A stretch of DNA of 64,000 bases from Cryptomeria japonica. Lineage: Eukaryota > Streptophyta > Pinopsida > Cupressales > Cupressaceae. A program made the translations under genes and the position numbers. This document shows, piece after piece, positions 45,081 to 57,083 of the stretch. Location of the stretch: the NCBI RefSeq assembly GCF_030272615.1, contig NC_081410.1, forward strand, positions 284,515,957-284,579,956. The letters run 5' to 3'. Each line of letters opens with the position of its first letter. The first letter of the stretch is position 1. Below the pieces are notes generated by a model, which had not been told where the DNA came from, searched no databases, and worked only from the letters and a program-made list of their open reading frames with translations.

Positions 45081-46430
45081 GGATCTTCACATCATATGAA
45101 TATGATAAAAATAAATTCTTGACTTTTTCAGGAATATAATGGAGGTCAAGTAAGATTTGGAGATGATAAAGCTTGTTTGATCAAAGGAAAAGGTAATATA
45201 TCCCGTTATGAGAAACATAATACTGACAATGTTTACGATGTTGAAGGTTTAAAGCATAATCTTTTGAGTGTTGGTCAATTAGTTGAAAAAGGATTTCAGT
45301 TACAATTCAAGAATGGGAAATGCAAAATTATGAACAAAATTGGTTTGGAAATTGCAATCGGTAATCAAACTATAGGTAATATATTTCATTTGAATAACAA
45401 TGAAAAGACATGCTTGATTACACACATTGATGAAAGTTAGCTATGGCATAAGAGACTCTGTCATGTAAATTTTGTTTGCATTGTGAAAATCAGTACAACT
45501 AAAGTAGTTAGAAACCTACCTAAGATTGTTAAACCTCACAATCCGGTATGTAAGGAATGTCAATTTGGAAAACAAGTTAGAGCATATTTTAAAAGTATTC
45601 CAGAAAAATCCAATAATGCTCTTGACTTAATTCATACTAATTTATGTGGTCCAGCTAGAACTAAAAGCTTACAAGGTGATAGATATTTCATGCTAATTAT
45701 TGATGACTATTCTAGAATGTGTTGGGTTACTTTTCTCAGAGAAAAATCATAAGCACTTGGGAAATTCAAGCTATTCAAGGAAATGGTAGAGAATGAAACC
45801 GATAAGAAAATCAAATGTCTAAGATCAGATCAAGGAGGTGAATTTACATCTAAGGAATTTAATTCATTCTGTGAAGTAAATGGAATCAGAAGACAATTAT
45901 CAGCATCTCGGACACCCCAATAGAATGGAGTTGTAGAAAGGAAAAATAGAACTATCTTAGATGTAGCTAGAAGTATGTTATCAGAAGAAAATCTACCACA
46001 TGTATATTGGAGAGAGGAAACAAGCACAAGAGTCTACACATTCAACAAAGTTCACATCAAAGGTGAAACTGGTAACACCCCTCATGAACAATAGTTTGGT
46101 ATTACTCCTACTTAAATATTTCATAATATTTAGAAATGTTATATTAGAAGAGATGAGTATATTGGCAAATTTGATCCTAGAAGTGATGAAGAAATATTTC
46201 TTGGTTATTCATCTAAGAGCAAGGCATATATATGTTTTAACAAGAGATTGCAGAAAATTGTTGAGAGTACAAATGTGAAAATTGATGAATAGTTTAGAGG
46301 AACTTCAAGGTATATAGACTTTGAACCGGAAATAGAGATACTGACAAATGAACCTAAATTGAACACACCAGTGCAGAATGAAGATCCAATTACACCGATA
46401 TCATCTGAAAATTGCACTGTAACTCAAGAA
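45081..46430 (+). pseudogene. Element B protease end and integrase
   Basis: NVYDVEGLKHNLLSVGQLVE ends the protease. A GAG-pre-integrase motif (LWHKRLCHVNF at 45441) and zinc-binding CKECQFGKQ lead into the core: NALDLIHTNLCGPARTKSLQ, YFMLIIDDYSRMCWVTFLRE, KCLRSDQGGEFTSKEFNSFC, GVVERKNRTILDVARSMLSE, and later DEEIFLGYSSKSKAY. First Asp (D-L-I-H-T), second (LRSDQGGEF) and the Glu (VVERKNR) of the DDE triad are present. In-frame stops at 45438, 45750, 45921, 46092, 46113, 46131 and 46290. Several fall where relatives have Trp or Gln. Confidence 0.88.
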
Positions 46431-48098
46431 CAGTAGCAAACAAAGATACCACAATATGTAAGATTGAACCACTCTGAAGATCAAATAATTGGGAAAAAAT
46501 ATCAAGGAGTTATGACAAGAGGAAGACTGGCAAATGAAGAGGTATGTCTTATTTCTCAAATTGAACTACCATCAATTAATGAGGCATGTGAAGATAAACA
46601 CTAGATTAAAGCTATGGAAGAAGAATTAGAACAAATTGAAAAGAATAACACATGGACATTAGTTCCCCGGCCTAAAGAAAAAAATGTAATTGGAAAAAAA
46701 TGGGTATTCAGAAAAAAACTTAATGAAGATGGTAAGGTAATCAGAAATAAAGAAAGACTAGTGTGTAAGGGATATTCACAGAAAGAAGGAATTGATTACA
46801 ATGAAACCTTTGCATTGGTAGCTAGAATTGAGGCAGTCAGATTATTCTTGGCTTTTGCAGCATATAAGAACTACAAAGTATATCAAATATATATTAAATG
46901 TGCATTTCTGAATGGATATCTTGAAGAAGAAGTTTGCATTGAGCAACCTGATGGATTGTCTTTGATAGATAACAAATATATGGTTTGCAGGTTAAGGAAA
47001 GCTTTGTATGGGTTGAAGCAAGCTCCAAGAGCTTGGTATGCTAGATTGGATAAATACCTTTTGAAGATTGGTTTTTCTAAAGGTAATGCTGGTAGCAACT
47101 TATACTATAAAGTGACTAATGATGACATCTTGGTTATAGAAGTTTTTGTTGATGATATAATCTTTGGAGGAGAATATGGATTATATAAAGACTTTTCTAT
47201 TGAAATGCAGTAAGAATTTGAAATGTCTATGATTCGAGAGATAAAATTCTTTTTAGGATTGCAGATTTTACAAACTGATAAAGGTATATTCTTTAGTCAA
47301 TCTAAGTACTTGAAGCAGTTACTAAATAAATTTGGGATGGAAAACTCTAAACTGGTAAGCACACCTATGACTACAAATGAAAAATTATCACTAAGGGATG
47401 AATCTACACCTATTAATCCGACTAGGTACAAATCTATGATAGGAGGTCTACTGTATTTGACACAAACAAGACCTAATATTATGAATGCAGTATGTATTGT
47501 TTTAAGATTTCAGAGTAATCCTAAACAAAATCATGAATCAGCAATAAAAAGGATTTTTTGATACTTACAAGGCACTACAAATCTTGGCCTATGGTATCCT
47601 AGAGATGAAAACTTTGAATTATGTGCATACACAGATGCAAATTGGGTAGGAGATGTAGATGATAGAAAAAGCACCACTAACAGAGCATTTTTTCTTGGAA
47701 GTAGATTAATTTCTTGGTTAAGTAAGAAACAAAGTTGCACATCTTTAGCAACAGCTGAATCAGAATATGTTGCAGCAGCAACAAACTATACATAGGTATT
47801 ATGGCTTAAGCAAATTTTGAAGGACATAAAGGTGAAATGCAAGGAACCTATAACTATCTATTGTGATAATACAATAGCAATTGATATATCTAAGAATCCG
47901 ATACTACATTCTAAAACTAAACATGTCTCTATCAAATTGAATTTTCTGAAAGAGAATGTTGAAGCAAAAGAAGTAAAACTGGTTTATATGAATACTAAAG
48001 ATTAGATTGCAGATATTTTCACTAAGCCCTTACCTAAGGAGACTTTTGAATATCTTAGAGATCAGCTTGGGGTCATACCCCCACTGGTAGATACTTAG
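46431..48098 (+). pseudogene. Element B reverse transcriptase and RNase H
   Basis: Copia RT: AMEEELEQIEKNNTWTLVPR, IGKKWVFRKKLNEDGKVIRN, KERLVCKGYSQKEGIDYNET, VYQIYIKCAFLNGYLEEEV, GLKQAPRAWYARLDKYLLKI, catalytic VIEVFVDDIIFGG, then FLGLQILQTDKGIFFSQSKY and GGLLYLTQTRPNIMNAV. In the family the position before FLNG is preceded by a D-V-K segment, here Y-I-K, so the first catalytic Asp is lost. RNase H: LCAYTDANWVGDVDDRKSTT, LATAESEYVAAATN, TIYCDNTIAIDISKNPILHS. In-frame stops at 46434, 46602, 47211, 47559, 47793 and 48003; the natural stop is TAG at 48096. Confidence 0.9.
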
Positions 48099-48174
48099 AT
48101 AGTTGATGTTTGTCATCAACCGGCAGAACTAACAGAGAAATCTTTTACTCTAGCTTTGATGAGGAGAGCTACTT

Positions 48175-48472
48175 CTCAGGGGGAGTAGTTGGTATTTTGT
48201 ATTTGAACCTGGTTTCTATATAGCTTTGGCATTTGATGTCAAAGGGGGAGAGATTGATATGGAAAAACACATGTTAATCCTAGGGGGAGAGACTTTATCC
48301 CTTCGGGAGAGATTGTTATTTTGAGAGAGATTGATTACTCTATGTACTTGAATTTTGATTTTTGAATATGATCTCTTTTGGGAGATTGTTGGTTTTTGGT
48401 ATTTGGAATTTCTGTTTTGGCACTTTGATGGTTTTTCCATCTTGTGTTGCCATCAATGCCAAAGGGGGAGAT
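48175..48472 (+). promoter_or_regulatory. Repeated polypurine motifs of element B
   Basis: gggggag occurs near 48180, 48244, 48281 and 48464, the second and last as aaagggggaga. The last one, aaagggggagat (48461-48472), abuts the 3' LTR. The earlier copies sit in the non-coding tail after pol and may be old or alternative plus-strand primers. Confidence 0.7.
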
Positions 48473-49511
48473 TGTTGGTATTTTGGATATGTTGATATGG
48501 TTTTGTCATTGATGTCAACACTTATCAACTATGGCAATGTTAACCAACAAGCAAGTGACTTATGCACAATCACTGGTATATTATTCACTGACAGGATATA
48601 TTGTTCACCAACACTTGGAATGACAAGGAAAATACTTGGCTATATCAAAGACATCATTTGGACACTTTGTCTTGAATATTTATTCAATGGTATATTCATT
48701 TTTGCATATTTGTTGTTACTGGCAAATAGGTCTAGGATAAGCAGCGGCAGGCTTATCTATTCTAGATCAGTACAACATGCTATGGAGATGATTTATTAAT
48801 GTTGTAAATACATCAAGCCGACATGTTGAATCAAATAATGCATCAATTACTATTTTACTTGTAAATTGTTTTTATTGTAATATCTTTTATAAAGCCAACC
48901 TGTACATTTTGGTCCTAGGCTTCGATATATATGTAAGATCTTATTTGATTGAAGTAGAAGTGAGGAATGTGAACGAAGTAAGGTATATGCAAGAAAAAGT
49001 AGAGCTATACATGTAGACATCATTTGAAGGTAGAAGGAAGGTTTTGTGAAGACATATTAGAACTGAACCGGTACTGAATCCAGCATACGAAGATGCTATT
49101 TTGAGCAGTACATCATTATTGGATTTAACCATCCAATTGTAGTTAGTGTGACTCCTATTTGTGTTTGAGAAGTGAGCTCTAGGTGCTTGGCCTTTCTGCA
49201 TGTGTAGACCCCCTATTGTATACACATACTATCTGTAGTAGTATCATTTGATTGTGGGTAAGGTTTCCCACCGTGGTTTTTCCCCTTACAGGGTTTCCAC
49301 ATACAAATACTGGTGTTATGTGTTGTGGATGTTATTGTCTTTCTATTTCATGCATTAATCTTTATCGATACTACAAATAACTGATAAACTATCTACTGGC
49401 ATTAACTTTGATTTACCGGTATTAAGAATTAAGTTTGGTTAAGTTGTTTTGGTTTGAATTTATTTGACAACTGATTCACCCCACCCTCTCACTTGTCTCT
49501 GGGACCTAACA
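48473..49511 (+). repeat. Element B 3' LTR
   Basis: 1039 bp, same ends as the 5' LTR. Followed by gattt. Confidence 0.93.
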
Positions 49512-50340
49512 GATTTATATAGGTGCCCCTGATTAATCAGTGATGGTTGATTGGTTTGGAAAATTGAAACCTTTTGAGCATAGGATCCTAGACTTGGATA
49601 CAAGAGAACCTCAACCTAAAAAGAAAAGCAAAAATGTGCTTGGGCAACACTAAAAAACTAAAAACATCTAGCCTATAATGCAATGGAATTTTATTGAAAG
49701 AATGAAATATTGTTGGCATTGTGTTGTCATTGATGTCAACCAGTATAGGATGGAAACCAGTATAAGAGATGTATGTGCAACATTATCATTGATGCATACC
49801 GGATGTGATGTCTTTGATGTCACCTAGCTTAACACATACATTTGGACTAGATTTTCGACTAAGGTTTCTGATGGAGAAGGTATATTGTGGCCAAATTTGA
49901 TTTTTTTTTGAAAAAATGTCCACATTCGTCATAATTCCGATGGAAATTACCCATTTGGTTTCAACGAAGAAGGCATTAGCAATGAGAATTTTCTTTTTTT
50001 TCAAAAAGTGCTAGAGTTCATCGTAATTTCGATGACAATGGCTATTACAAAATAAAAAAAGAGGTGGGGAATTCATTTGTGAATTGCAATCCCGCGTAGG
50101 CATCCGTGGTGACTTCAACCCCCAAGAACATCAAACCTGCATTGAAGGCAATCCCATGTAGGAGGTAGATTCAAATTGCCCTAGTTTTTAATTTCATGTT
50201 GCAAAAAATATACATGTGATGGTTAATTGTCCTAGTTGAATCTCATAAAACCATAGAACTATGATTGAGGAGTGAGCGTTCAATTTTGTATCAACAATCC
50301 CTTCCTCCCATATTTGCGAGTGTTGATTGTTCACATGAGA
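49512..50340. other. No gene; one copia LTR scrap
   Basis: 49711-49840 begins TGTTGGCATTGTGTTGTC and continues with ttgatgtcaaccag, the start of a copia-type LTR in plus orientation that stops after ~130 bp. The rest is unassigned; two gttcatcgtaat/cattcgtcataat phrases (49920 and 50015) are partly alike. Confidence 0.45.
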
Positions 50341-51010
50341 TCACATCTCTTTGTAGCATCTATCAAACAATTCACGAGCCTTTTCCATGTTTCCACATTT
50401 TGCATTCATCTCAAGCAGGGTATTTGAAAGTACAACACCTAACAAAATTCCTCTATCTGTTATGCTTTGATGGATGTCCATACCCTGTTCCAAAGTCCCA
50501 TTTTTGTATAGGCAAGGAGGATGCTGGCAAAGCTTGTGTAATTTGGCTTTATGCCTTCCAATTTCATTTTCTTGAAAGTGTCTAAAGCCTTTTCGACAAA
50601 TCCATTTTGTGCACATCCAGCAATCGTTGCTTTCCATGAGACAACATTTCTTTCAGGCATTCTATCAAATAGTTCATGTGCCTTGTCTATGCTTCCACAT
50701 TTGGCATACATGTCTACCAAGGTAGTTACAACTACAACATATGACAAAATTTCTCTATCCTTTATGCTTCGATGAATGTCCATACCATGTTCCAAATCTC
50801 CCATTTTGGCACAAGCAGGGAGGATAGTAGCAATGGTCGTGGAATTTGGCTTTACACCTGCCGATTGCATTTGCTTGAAAGTTTCTAAAGCCTTCTCAAC
50901 AAATCCATTTTGTGCAGTTGCAACTACATCTAACAAAATTCATCTATCTTTTATGCTTTGGTGGATGTCCATACCCTGTTCCAAAGCTCCCATTTTGGCA
51001 TAGCTGGGAG
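50341..51010 (-). pseudogene. Pentatricopeptide-repeat (PPR) gene fragment
   Basis: Minus-strand translation gives about four plant PLS-class PPR units: AQNGFVEKALETFKQMQSAG, VKPNSTTIATILPACAKMGD, LEHGMDIHRSIKDREILSYV, VTTLVDMYAKCGSIDKAHEL, MPERNVVSWKATIAGCAQNG, then KARELFDRCYKEM. PPR proteins bind organelle RNA. A 158-codon open stretch (50460-50936) ends in a frameshift near 50505; the sequence continues in another frame to 50341. On the upstream side ILLDVV joins directly to ATAQNGF, so about one repeat is deleted. No transit peptide or DYW end is present. A dispersed or truncated copy of a host gene, no longer coding. Confidence 0.85.
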
Positions 51011-52540
51011 TAGGCTGGCAAACGTAACTAAAGAAATGCAATGATCAGCTCCAAAGAAATCAAACCACTACTAACAAAACCGAGAGACTAAAATATGATA
51101 GGGAATAGTGTGAGCTGTCCTGAAATAAAATATTTTATTTTCAATTTCAACTAAAACATAATTACTCAGCCATTTAATGTTATTAATAAGTGTTTAATTT
51201 ATGAAAGAGATAAATGGTTGACCACAAGTACATGAGTTACTAAATGCACACAAATAAGTGAATTTGATATTAAAAACTATCTACAATGAATTCAATTCTT
51301 GTCCATTAGTCATTTATGTTTGCAATAAGCATCTTTCTTTGTTTTTCTTAATCTTTATTCATAGTTATGTGCATATTTCACATTCTATAATTAGGATATC
51401 AATTACTATGGCTGAACACTAGCATGATGTTTGTGTTATGGTATAGATGCGTGGAAACATAATTATGGGATTGTTATATTATAGAGATCATAAATCTAGA
51501 TATCGCATATTAGTTATGGCTCTTCTTGGATTGAGTCTAAAGTTGACATACAATCATAAAGCCATTATTAGCAGATCTATCCATTTCTAGTAAAGACAAC
51601 TGAGAAATTCATTTTGATATTGAGAGTTTCTTATCTATTTACCTATTGATCATTATTAAGCCATAATATTTAGGTCTATTTATCCTCTTGCAAAACCTCT
51701 GTAAGTGTCCTAGATTGTCCCTACTACTCACTCTTCAATTCGAAAAAATGGAGTTCTAAAGATTTGTTGAACAAGATGGTGTTGAACGTATCAACAAGGC
51801 TAGCATGGAAGGCATGTTCAAGCTTCTACTTGTACAACTTACAACAAATGATTTGTTGATAGAAGAAATTCTTGAAATAGGGATACAATCGAAAGACAAT
51901 TAAGTACATACAAACCTCCTTAGTTGAAAGTAAAATCTGTGTATAAAAAGAGTACATTGAATCCCAATCCATAAACATAATAGAGATACCGATGGAGACT
52001 TAATTGGATGTAGTATGTCACACCAAAGTTGTTAGAGTATGCTAAGCTAGTACATAATGTTTCATAAAGCCACATTAGTATTTTACCCATATCATTATCT
52101 ACCAAAACTAACTATAGTAATCCTTTTGAGGATTAATTTCATGGTGCTAGATCTTCATTTAGTTCCACTTCTTGTTGGAGAAAAGAACAGCTATTTCTTG
52201 AGGTAGATGAATATACCATCAACAAAGGACAAGACCCTTTCTAGAATATAACAAATTCTACTCCAACAAAATATCATGGGGGTTTCACTAGAGATATTGA
52301 ATAAGAGATAGACTTCTACTGCTGCATTAAAAGCATTGGCATGTTCTTCATTTATTGATGTAAACTCTCTATGACACCACCACAACCAACAAAGGTGTAA
52401 AAAGTTGTTTGCAATGCATGGATTTTTAGGATTGTCCTTTGAGAAAATAGAATTAAAGTATGGAAGTAGGATCTGCCAGCTCCTGAGGGAAAGACCATGT
52501 CAGACAATAATTTCTATTTTCTTGTTTGTGAAGAAAGACC
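51011..52540. other. No gene seen
   Basis: AT-rich, with short open frames lacking motifs. At 51064 the words cactactaacaaaa could be a decayed CACTA terminus (see the CACTA element), but support is weak. 52490-52540 repeats gaaagaccatgtcagacaat twice (52488 and 52528) just before the first CACTA exon. Confidence 0.4.
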
Positions 52541-55500
52541 ATGTCAGACAATATGAACGAACAACAAAATAAGGAGACAATTGCTAGATTATGGTCTAAC
52601 TTGAAAAGAAAAGGTGAAGGAAAATTTTATTATCTGTGCAAAATTTGTAAGGGGTTAAAGAATAGAAGACTTCTAATCAAAACAACGAAGAAACATTGTA
52701 GGTTGCATGGTCACATTGAAGGTGGACATGATTATCATCCATTGGTAAGTTTTTCATTATATCATTTTGACAATTTATATACATAATAAAGCATATGATG
52801 ATGAGATCATGATCACGGTTTATTTATGTATATCAATTTTATATAGGTCGAGCACCCCATAGCACATGGTATGGATCAACACAACCCTGAGAATATGGTT
52901 TTCAAAGTGGACAAACATGGAGGTGTGAATATCGAAGCTGAAGATAATGATCCCATGGAAGATGACGATCATGAGCCAAAAAACACAATTGAAGATGATG
53001 GTACAAATACATTGATCCATGACTCATTTAGTACTCGCGCAGTTGATCATGATGATGAAGATGACCTTGATGTTATTCATGATGTCCCTCTACTTGAGAA
53101 GGTAGCTGAGGCCCTTTATGAAGGCTCGCAGGAAACTCTTCTCTCCGATGTATTGTTGTTGGTGAACTTGAAGGTTATGAATGGTTTATCCAACATAACA
53201 ATGTCACGTATGTTAAGGCATGTCATATATGTCATAATAAATTGTGAATCATGTTGTACCATTAATATTTTTTTATTATAAAAAAATATATTTTGTTGTT
53301 GTAGATTGATAGGTGAGCTTTTGTTACCACCATCAAATATTCTACCTCGCTCATACTGAGAATTATCTGCCATTATGAAAGATATTGGAATGGAGTATCA
53401 AGCAATAGATGCTTGCCCCAATGATCATATTATATATCACAAACAACATGAATTTCAAACTGAATGCCCTAAATGTCATATCAGTAGATATCGAACAGAT
53501 CAAATAACAAAAAGGGTTCCTCACAAGGTTCTTCGCTATATTCCCATTATTCCACGTATGCAACGATTATTCAAGTGCACTAGCTTGGCACAATTTATGG
53601 ATTACCATGCATGCAATAGAAGTCAAGATGACATTATTTGAATGCCTGTGGATGGTTCAACATTTATGGACATAGAGGAAAAGTGGCCACACTTTAAAGA
53701 AGAACCTCATAATCTCAGGCTTTCATTGGCAGCGGACGGTGTCAATCCATTTGGAGAGATGAGATCTGTTTTACTCAGTGTGGCCTGTTTTTGTTATCAA
53801 CAATAACATTCCTCCATGGATGTCAATAAAGAGGGAGCACATAATGTTGGAAATGATTGTTCTAGGTATTTTATCATTTAAATATAGTCATCTAAATTTA
53901 ATTATAAATATTGCAGTAAAATGGTCATAATAATTATGTAATGTTTTTGTTTTTGTTCATTTGATTAGGTAAGTACCAAGTTAAAGATATGAATCTATAT
54001 ATCAAGCCTCTTATTGATGAGTTGCAGGAGTTATAGAATGGTGTCACTATGTATGACGTCTCTAGACCAATAGGACAAAGACAATTTCAATTCCATGTGA
54101 TGCTTCTATGGACAATACACGATGCCCCGGGGCTAACACATTTTTGTGGTATGTTATAGTGTTTAAGTTGTGCATGAACATTATAATTCAAAAAATTATC
54201 ATATTTAATCCAATTATACATTATCTTGTAGGTCTTCAAACAAAGGGAAAATTTGCATGTCCTGTTTGTGGTCCAAAGATGAAATCTCATCATTCAAAAA
54301 TTTTAGGAAAGCAGGTGTTTGATGAGTATAGGCACTTTCTCCACAAAAATCATAAGTATCGAAATACTGAAAAACATCTTTTCAATGGGAAAGAAGAGAA
54401 TACATCAAAGCCATGAAGAATGACACCTCACCTATGGAAGCTGGAATATAATAAAATTAATCATCAAGGTAATGCCATTCCATCTTTTCGTTTGTCATTA
54501 AACATCTTTTCTATTTTGTTTTGTTTACTGATGATGTGATTGATGATCATGAAGGTCGTGAAGGTATAAATGACCACCTGCCTAAGAGAATAAAAAGTTA
54601 TCCCTGACAATTTAGTAGGTTTCCCTGCTACGAGCAGTTACAAATTGTTCATTTGTTTGATAGTATGCATATTGGAAAGAATATAATAGAGACATTATGG
54701 AAAATATTGGATGGAAGGCATTACAAAGAAAAAATTGTCAAAATATATAGTGACATTTGGGATTCCAATCATGTAATGATAAATGTCATTCAATCAAATA
54801 GCCATGGAGACTAGATTAATATAAGTGAGCTTCCTTGGTTATTAATAGACTAGCAAAGCAATGCTATAAAAGAAGTCATACGAAAAATTCAATTTCCCAC
54901 AGGATTTGCTGCGAACATAAACAATCTCATATCAAAGAAAAGTGAATTTGGGCCAGGGATGAAAATGTATGATTGGCATACCTTCATTAAGGTAATTCAT
55001 GTTCTTATGTTTTTAGTATGTATTTAAGTATTGAGCGTACGTGTACTTTTCATTATGTTACAAAAAAATGAAAAGATAATTTTATAATTGTTGCATTACG
55101 TTCTACCTCTATCTCTCCCAGACGACTTCGACAATAATGTCAAGCAAGTCATATATGATCTTGGAAAATACATAAGGTAAGTAGTGATATTTGTTTAGTT
55201 CATTTTATAGATATTATATTTGTGATTTGTTTTACTTCTTATGTAATATATTTTTTTGCATCTTGAATACCTTGTAGGTGGTTGTCATGTAAACAAATCC
55301 ATAATGATGATATAAAATATTGGAAGAGAAAATTCCTCATTTAATGTGTGAAATGCAAAAGTGTCTACCTCCAGCTTTTTTTAATGCACAAGAACACTAC
55401 CTCATACACCAAGTTGAGGAGATTGAATTGTGTGGACCTGTACACACTAGGTCAATGTGGATGGTTGAGAGGTACTTGAAATTTTTGAAGGCTTTTGTTT

Positions 55501-56523
55501 GACAAAGAGAACATCCTGAGGGTTTTATGGTGGAGGGATATATGGTATACCAGACTATGGTGTACATTTCTGAATATCTTCCTAAATTTGCAGCAAAGAT
55601 CCACGTGGATCGCATTTGGGATCCCAACACCATTAACAAATTCAAAGGGGAGTACTTGATGGGGAAAGGTAGATTGAGGAAAGTGAGAGGTAATTATAAG
55701 ATGTTATTGTATTTAATTAATTCTTAATCTTCAAAATAAATCGATTGTAAGATGTCTATTTATTTTTTGTACAGTTGGTCGAGAGTGGGATGCACTACAT
55801 TTGTATATTGCAAACAATCTTGATTGGATGACGGTATGGATTGAACATTGTCAACATTCTGGATGCACATTAACATGGGAAGGTGTGGCTTCATTGGTTA
55901 AAGAAGCACATCGTAATGGAGATTCCAATGTTACGCAAAGGGAAATGGATTTAGCATATAGTTTAAGAGATAAATAGGTACGTATAAATTTATTAATCAC
56001 CCATATGTTTATCAACTCACAATGCAATAAATTTTACATGTTTGACATATCGTAGGTCAAACACCACAACGCTATGTGCTGCAATGGTCACAAATTTTGC
56101 ATAAAAAAGTTGGATGACATGAAGAAAACTTGTGATTCTAGCATCATTGCAGTCTTTGAGGTGACAAATATTTCATCAAGAAATGACATTCATCCTCAAT
56201 AGTCTCAAAATTGATACTATGGCATTTTGGATGATATACTTGAGTGTGACTTTAATTCCTTCAAATTAGTTTTGTTCGTCGTCAAATGGTACAGGCTACG
56301 ATTGAATAAAAATGATCTTGATAGAACTGTTATTGAACATGATAATAGTTTTATAATGCTAAATACAAGGTCATTTGAACTAGTTGGGGATGAACCCTAT
56401 GTTATTCCAAGCCAATGTGAGCAAGTATTTTACTCAGAGGTTCCACATAAACCAGGTTGGTCATTTGTTGTTAGACATGATCCAAGAGGAAGGCTGATAA
56501 AGTATAATGTGATGGAAGAATAA
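52541..56523 (+). pseudogene. CACTA transposase (TNPD-like: Tnp2, DUF4218, DUF4216)
   Basis: Exon 1 (52541-52744) starts MSDNMNEQQNKETIARLW; intron 52745-52846 has GTAAGT..ATAG and keeps phase. Exon 2 is acidic and leads to NLKVMNGLSNITMS, joined across an intron (donor 53207) to LIGELLLPPSNILPRSY. Tnp2 landmarks: YQAIDACPNDHIIYHKQHEF, CPKCHISRYRTD, LAADGVNPFGEM, DAPGLTHFC joined to GLQTKGKFACPVCG, FLHKNHKYRNTEKHLFNGKE, FDSMHIGKNIIETLWKILDG. DUF4218: CEMQKCLPPAFFNAQEHYLI, EIELCGPVHTRSMWMVERYL. DUF4216: YYGILDDILECDFNSFKLVL, YVIPSQCEQVFYSEVP. It would cut and move the element. Lesions: stops (53358, 53638, 54034 region) and an extra T near 53771. Confidence 0.82.
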
Positions 56524-56543
56524 GATATCGAAGAAGAAGATAC

Positions 56544-56585
<42 letters not shown>

Positions 56586-56629
56586 GTGATGATGATGGTG
56601 ATGATGATGATGATGATGATGATGATGAC
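56544..56629 (+). repeat. (GAT)n microsatellite
   Basis: About 28 GAT/ATG triplets with two GGT interruptions, just after the transposase stop. Read in one frame it gives an Asp tract ending DLDVHDDEE and a stop, the kind of acidic tail seen on such transposases; in the frame of the preceding ORF it gives repeated TGA. Confidence 0.9.
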
Positions 56630-57083
56630 CTTGATGTTCATGATGATGAGGAATGAAATGTATGAGGAATGTGATTAGTATATTATCTATTGAATATTGA
56701 CTTCTTGATAGAATTTTTTTTACATAATTAATTCATTATGTTTTGAATTCTAATGCCATTACATAATTAATTCATGATGCACCTTTTATTATGGAGATGG
56801 AGATAGGGGGTGTGACTATTTATGTGACAATTTTTAAACTGTGTTTATTTATGGAAATTGGATTGTTTATTAGCTATGTGACTATTTATGTGACCATTTA
56901 GTTGAGGATCCTGCATAGTCTACATAAAGTAAAGGTAAGGAATTACAAAATTTATAATGATTTTGATGACAACATCTTTTTATTATTTAATACTCTTTTT
57001 GTCTACAAAGTTCATGTTGTTCATGTTGTGTATGATGTAATTTCGCTAACATTTTTAATATTTTTTCTTTGTCACAGGCTGAC

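Larger units (their letters stand above)
42860..49511 (+). mobile_element. Element B: full-length Ty1/copia retrotransposon
   Basis: 6652 bp. Both LTRs are 1039 bp (TGTTGGTATTTTGG .. GACCTAACA). Flanks are ggttt and gattt, one mismatch from a 5-bp duplication. Order inside: initiator tRNA-Met primer site, gag, protease, integrase, RT, RNase H, repeated polypurine motifs. Integrase before RT makes it copia. All domains lie in one reading frame from 43956 to 48098 with about sixteen premature stops. LTR divergence (by eye about a tenth) shows it is old. It could not be active now. Confidence 0.93.

Noticed and set aside
51064-51075. CACTA left terminus cactactaac
   Set aside because: Only six bases agree with the inverted right-end candidate and the 3-bp flanks differ (aac versus ttt).
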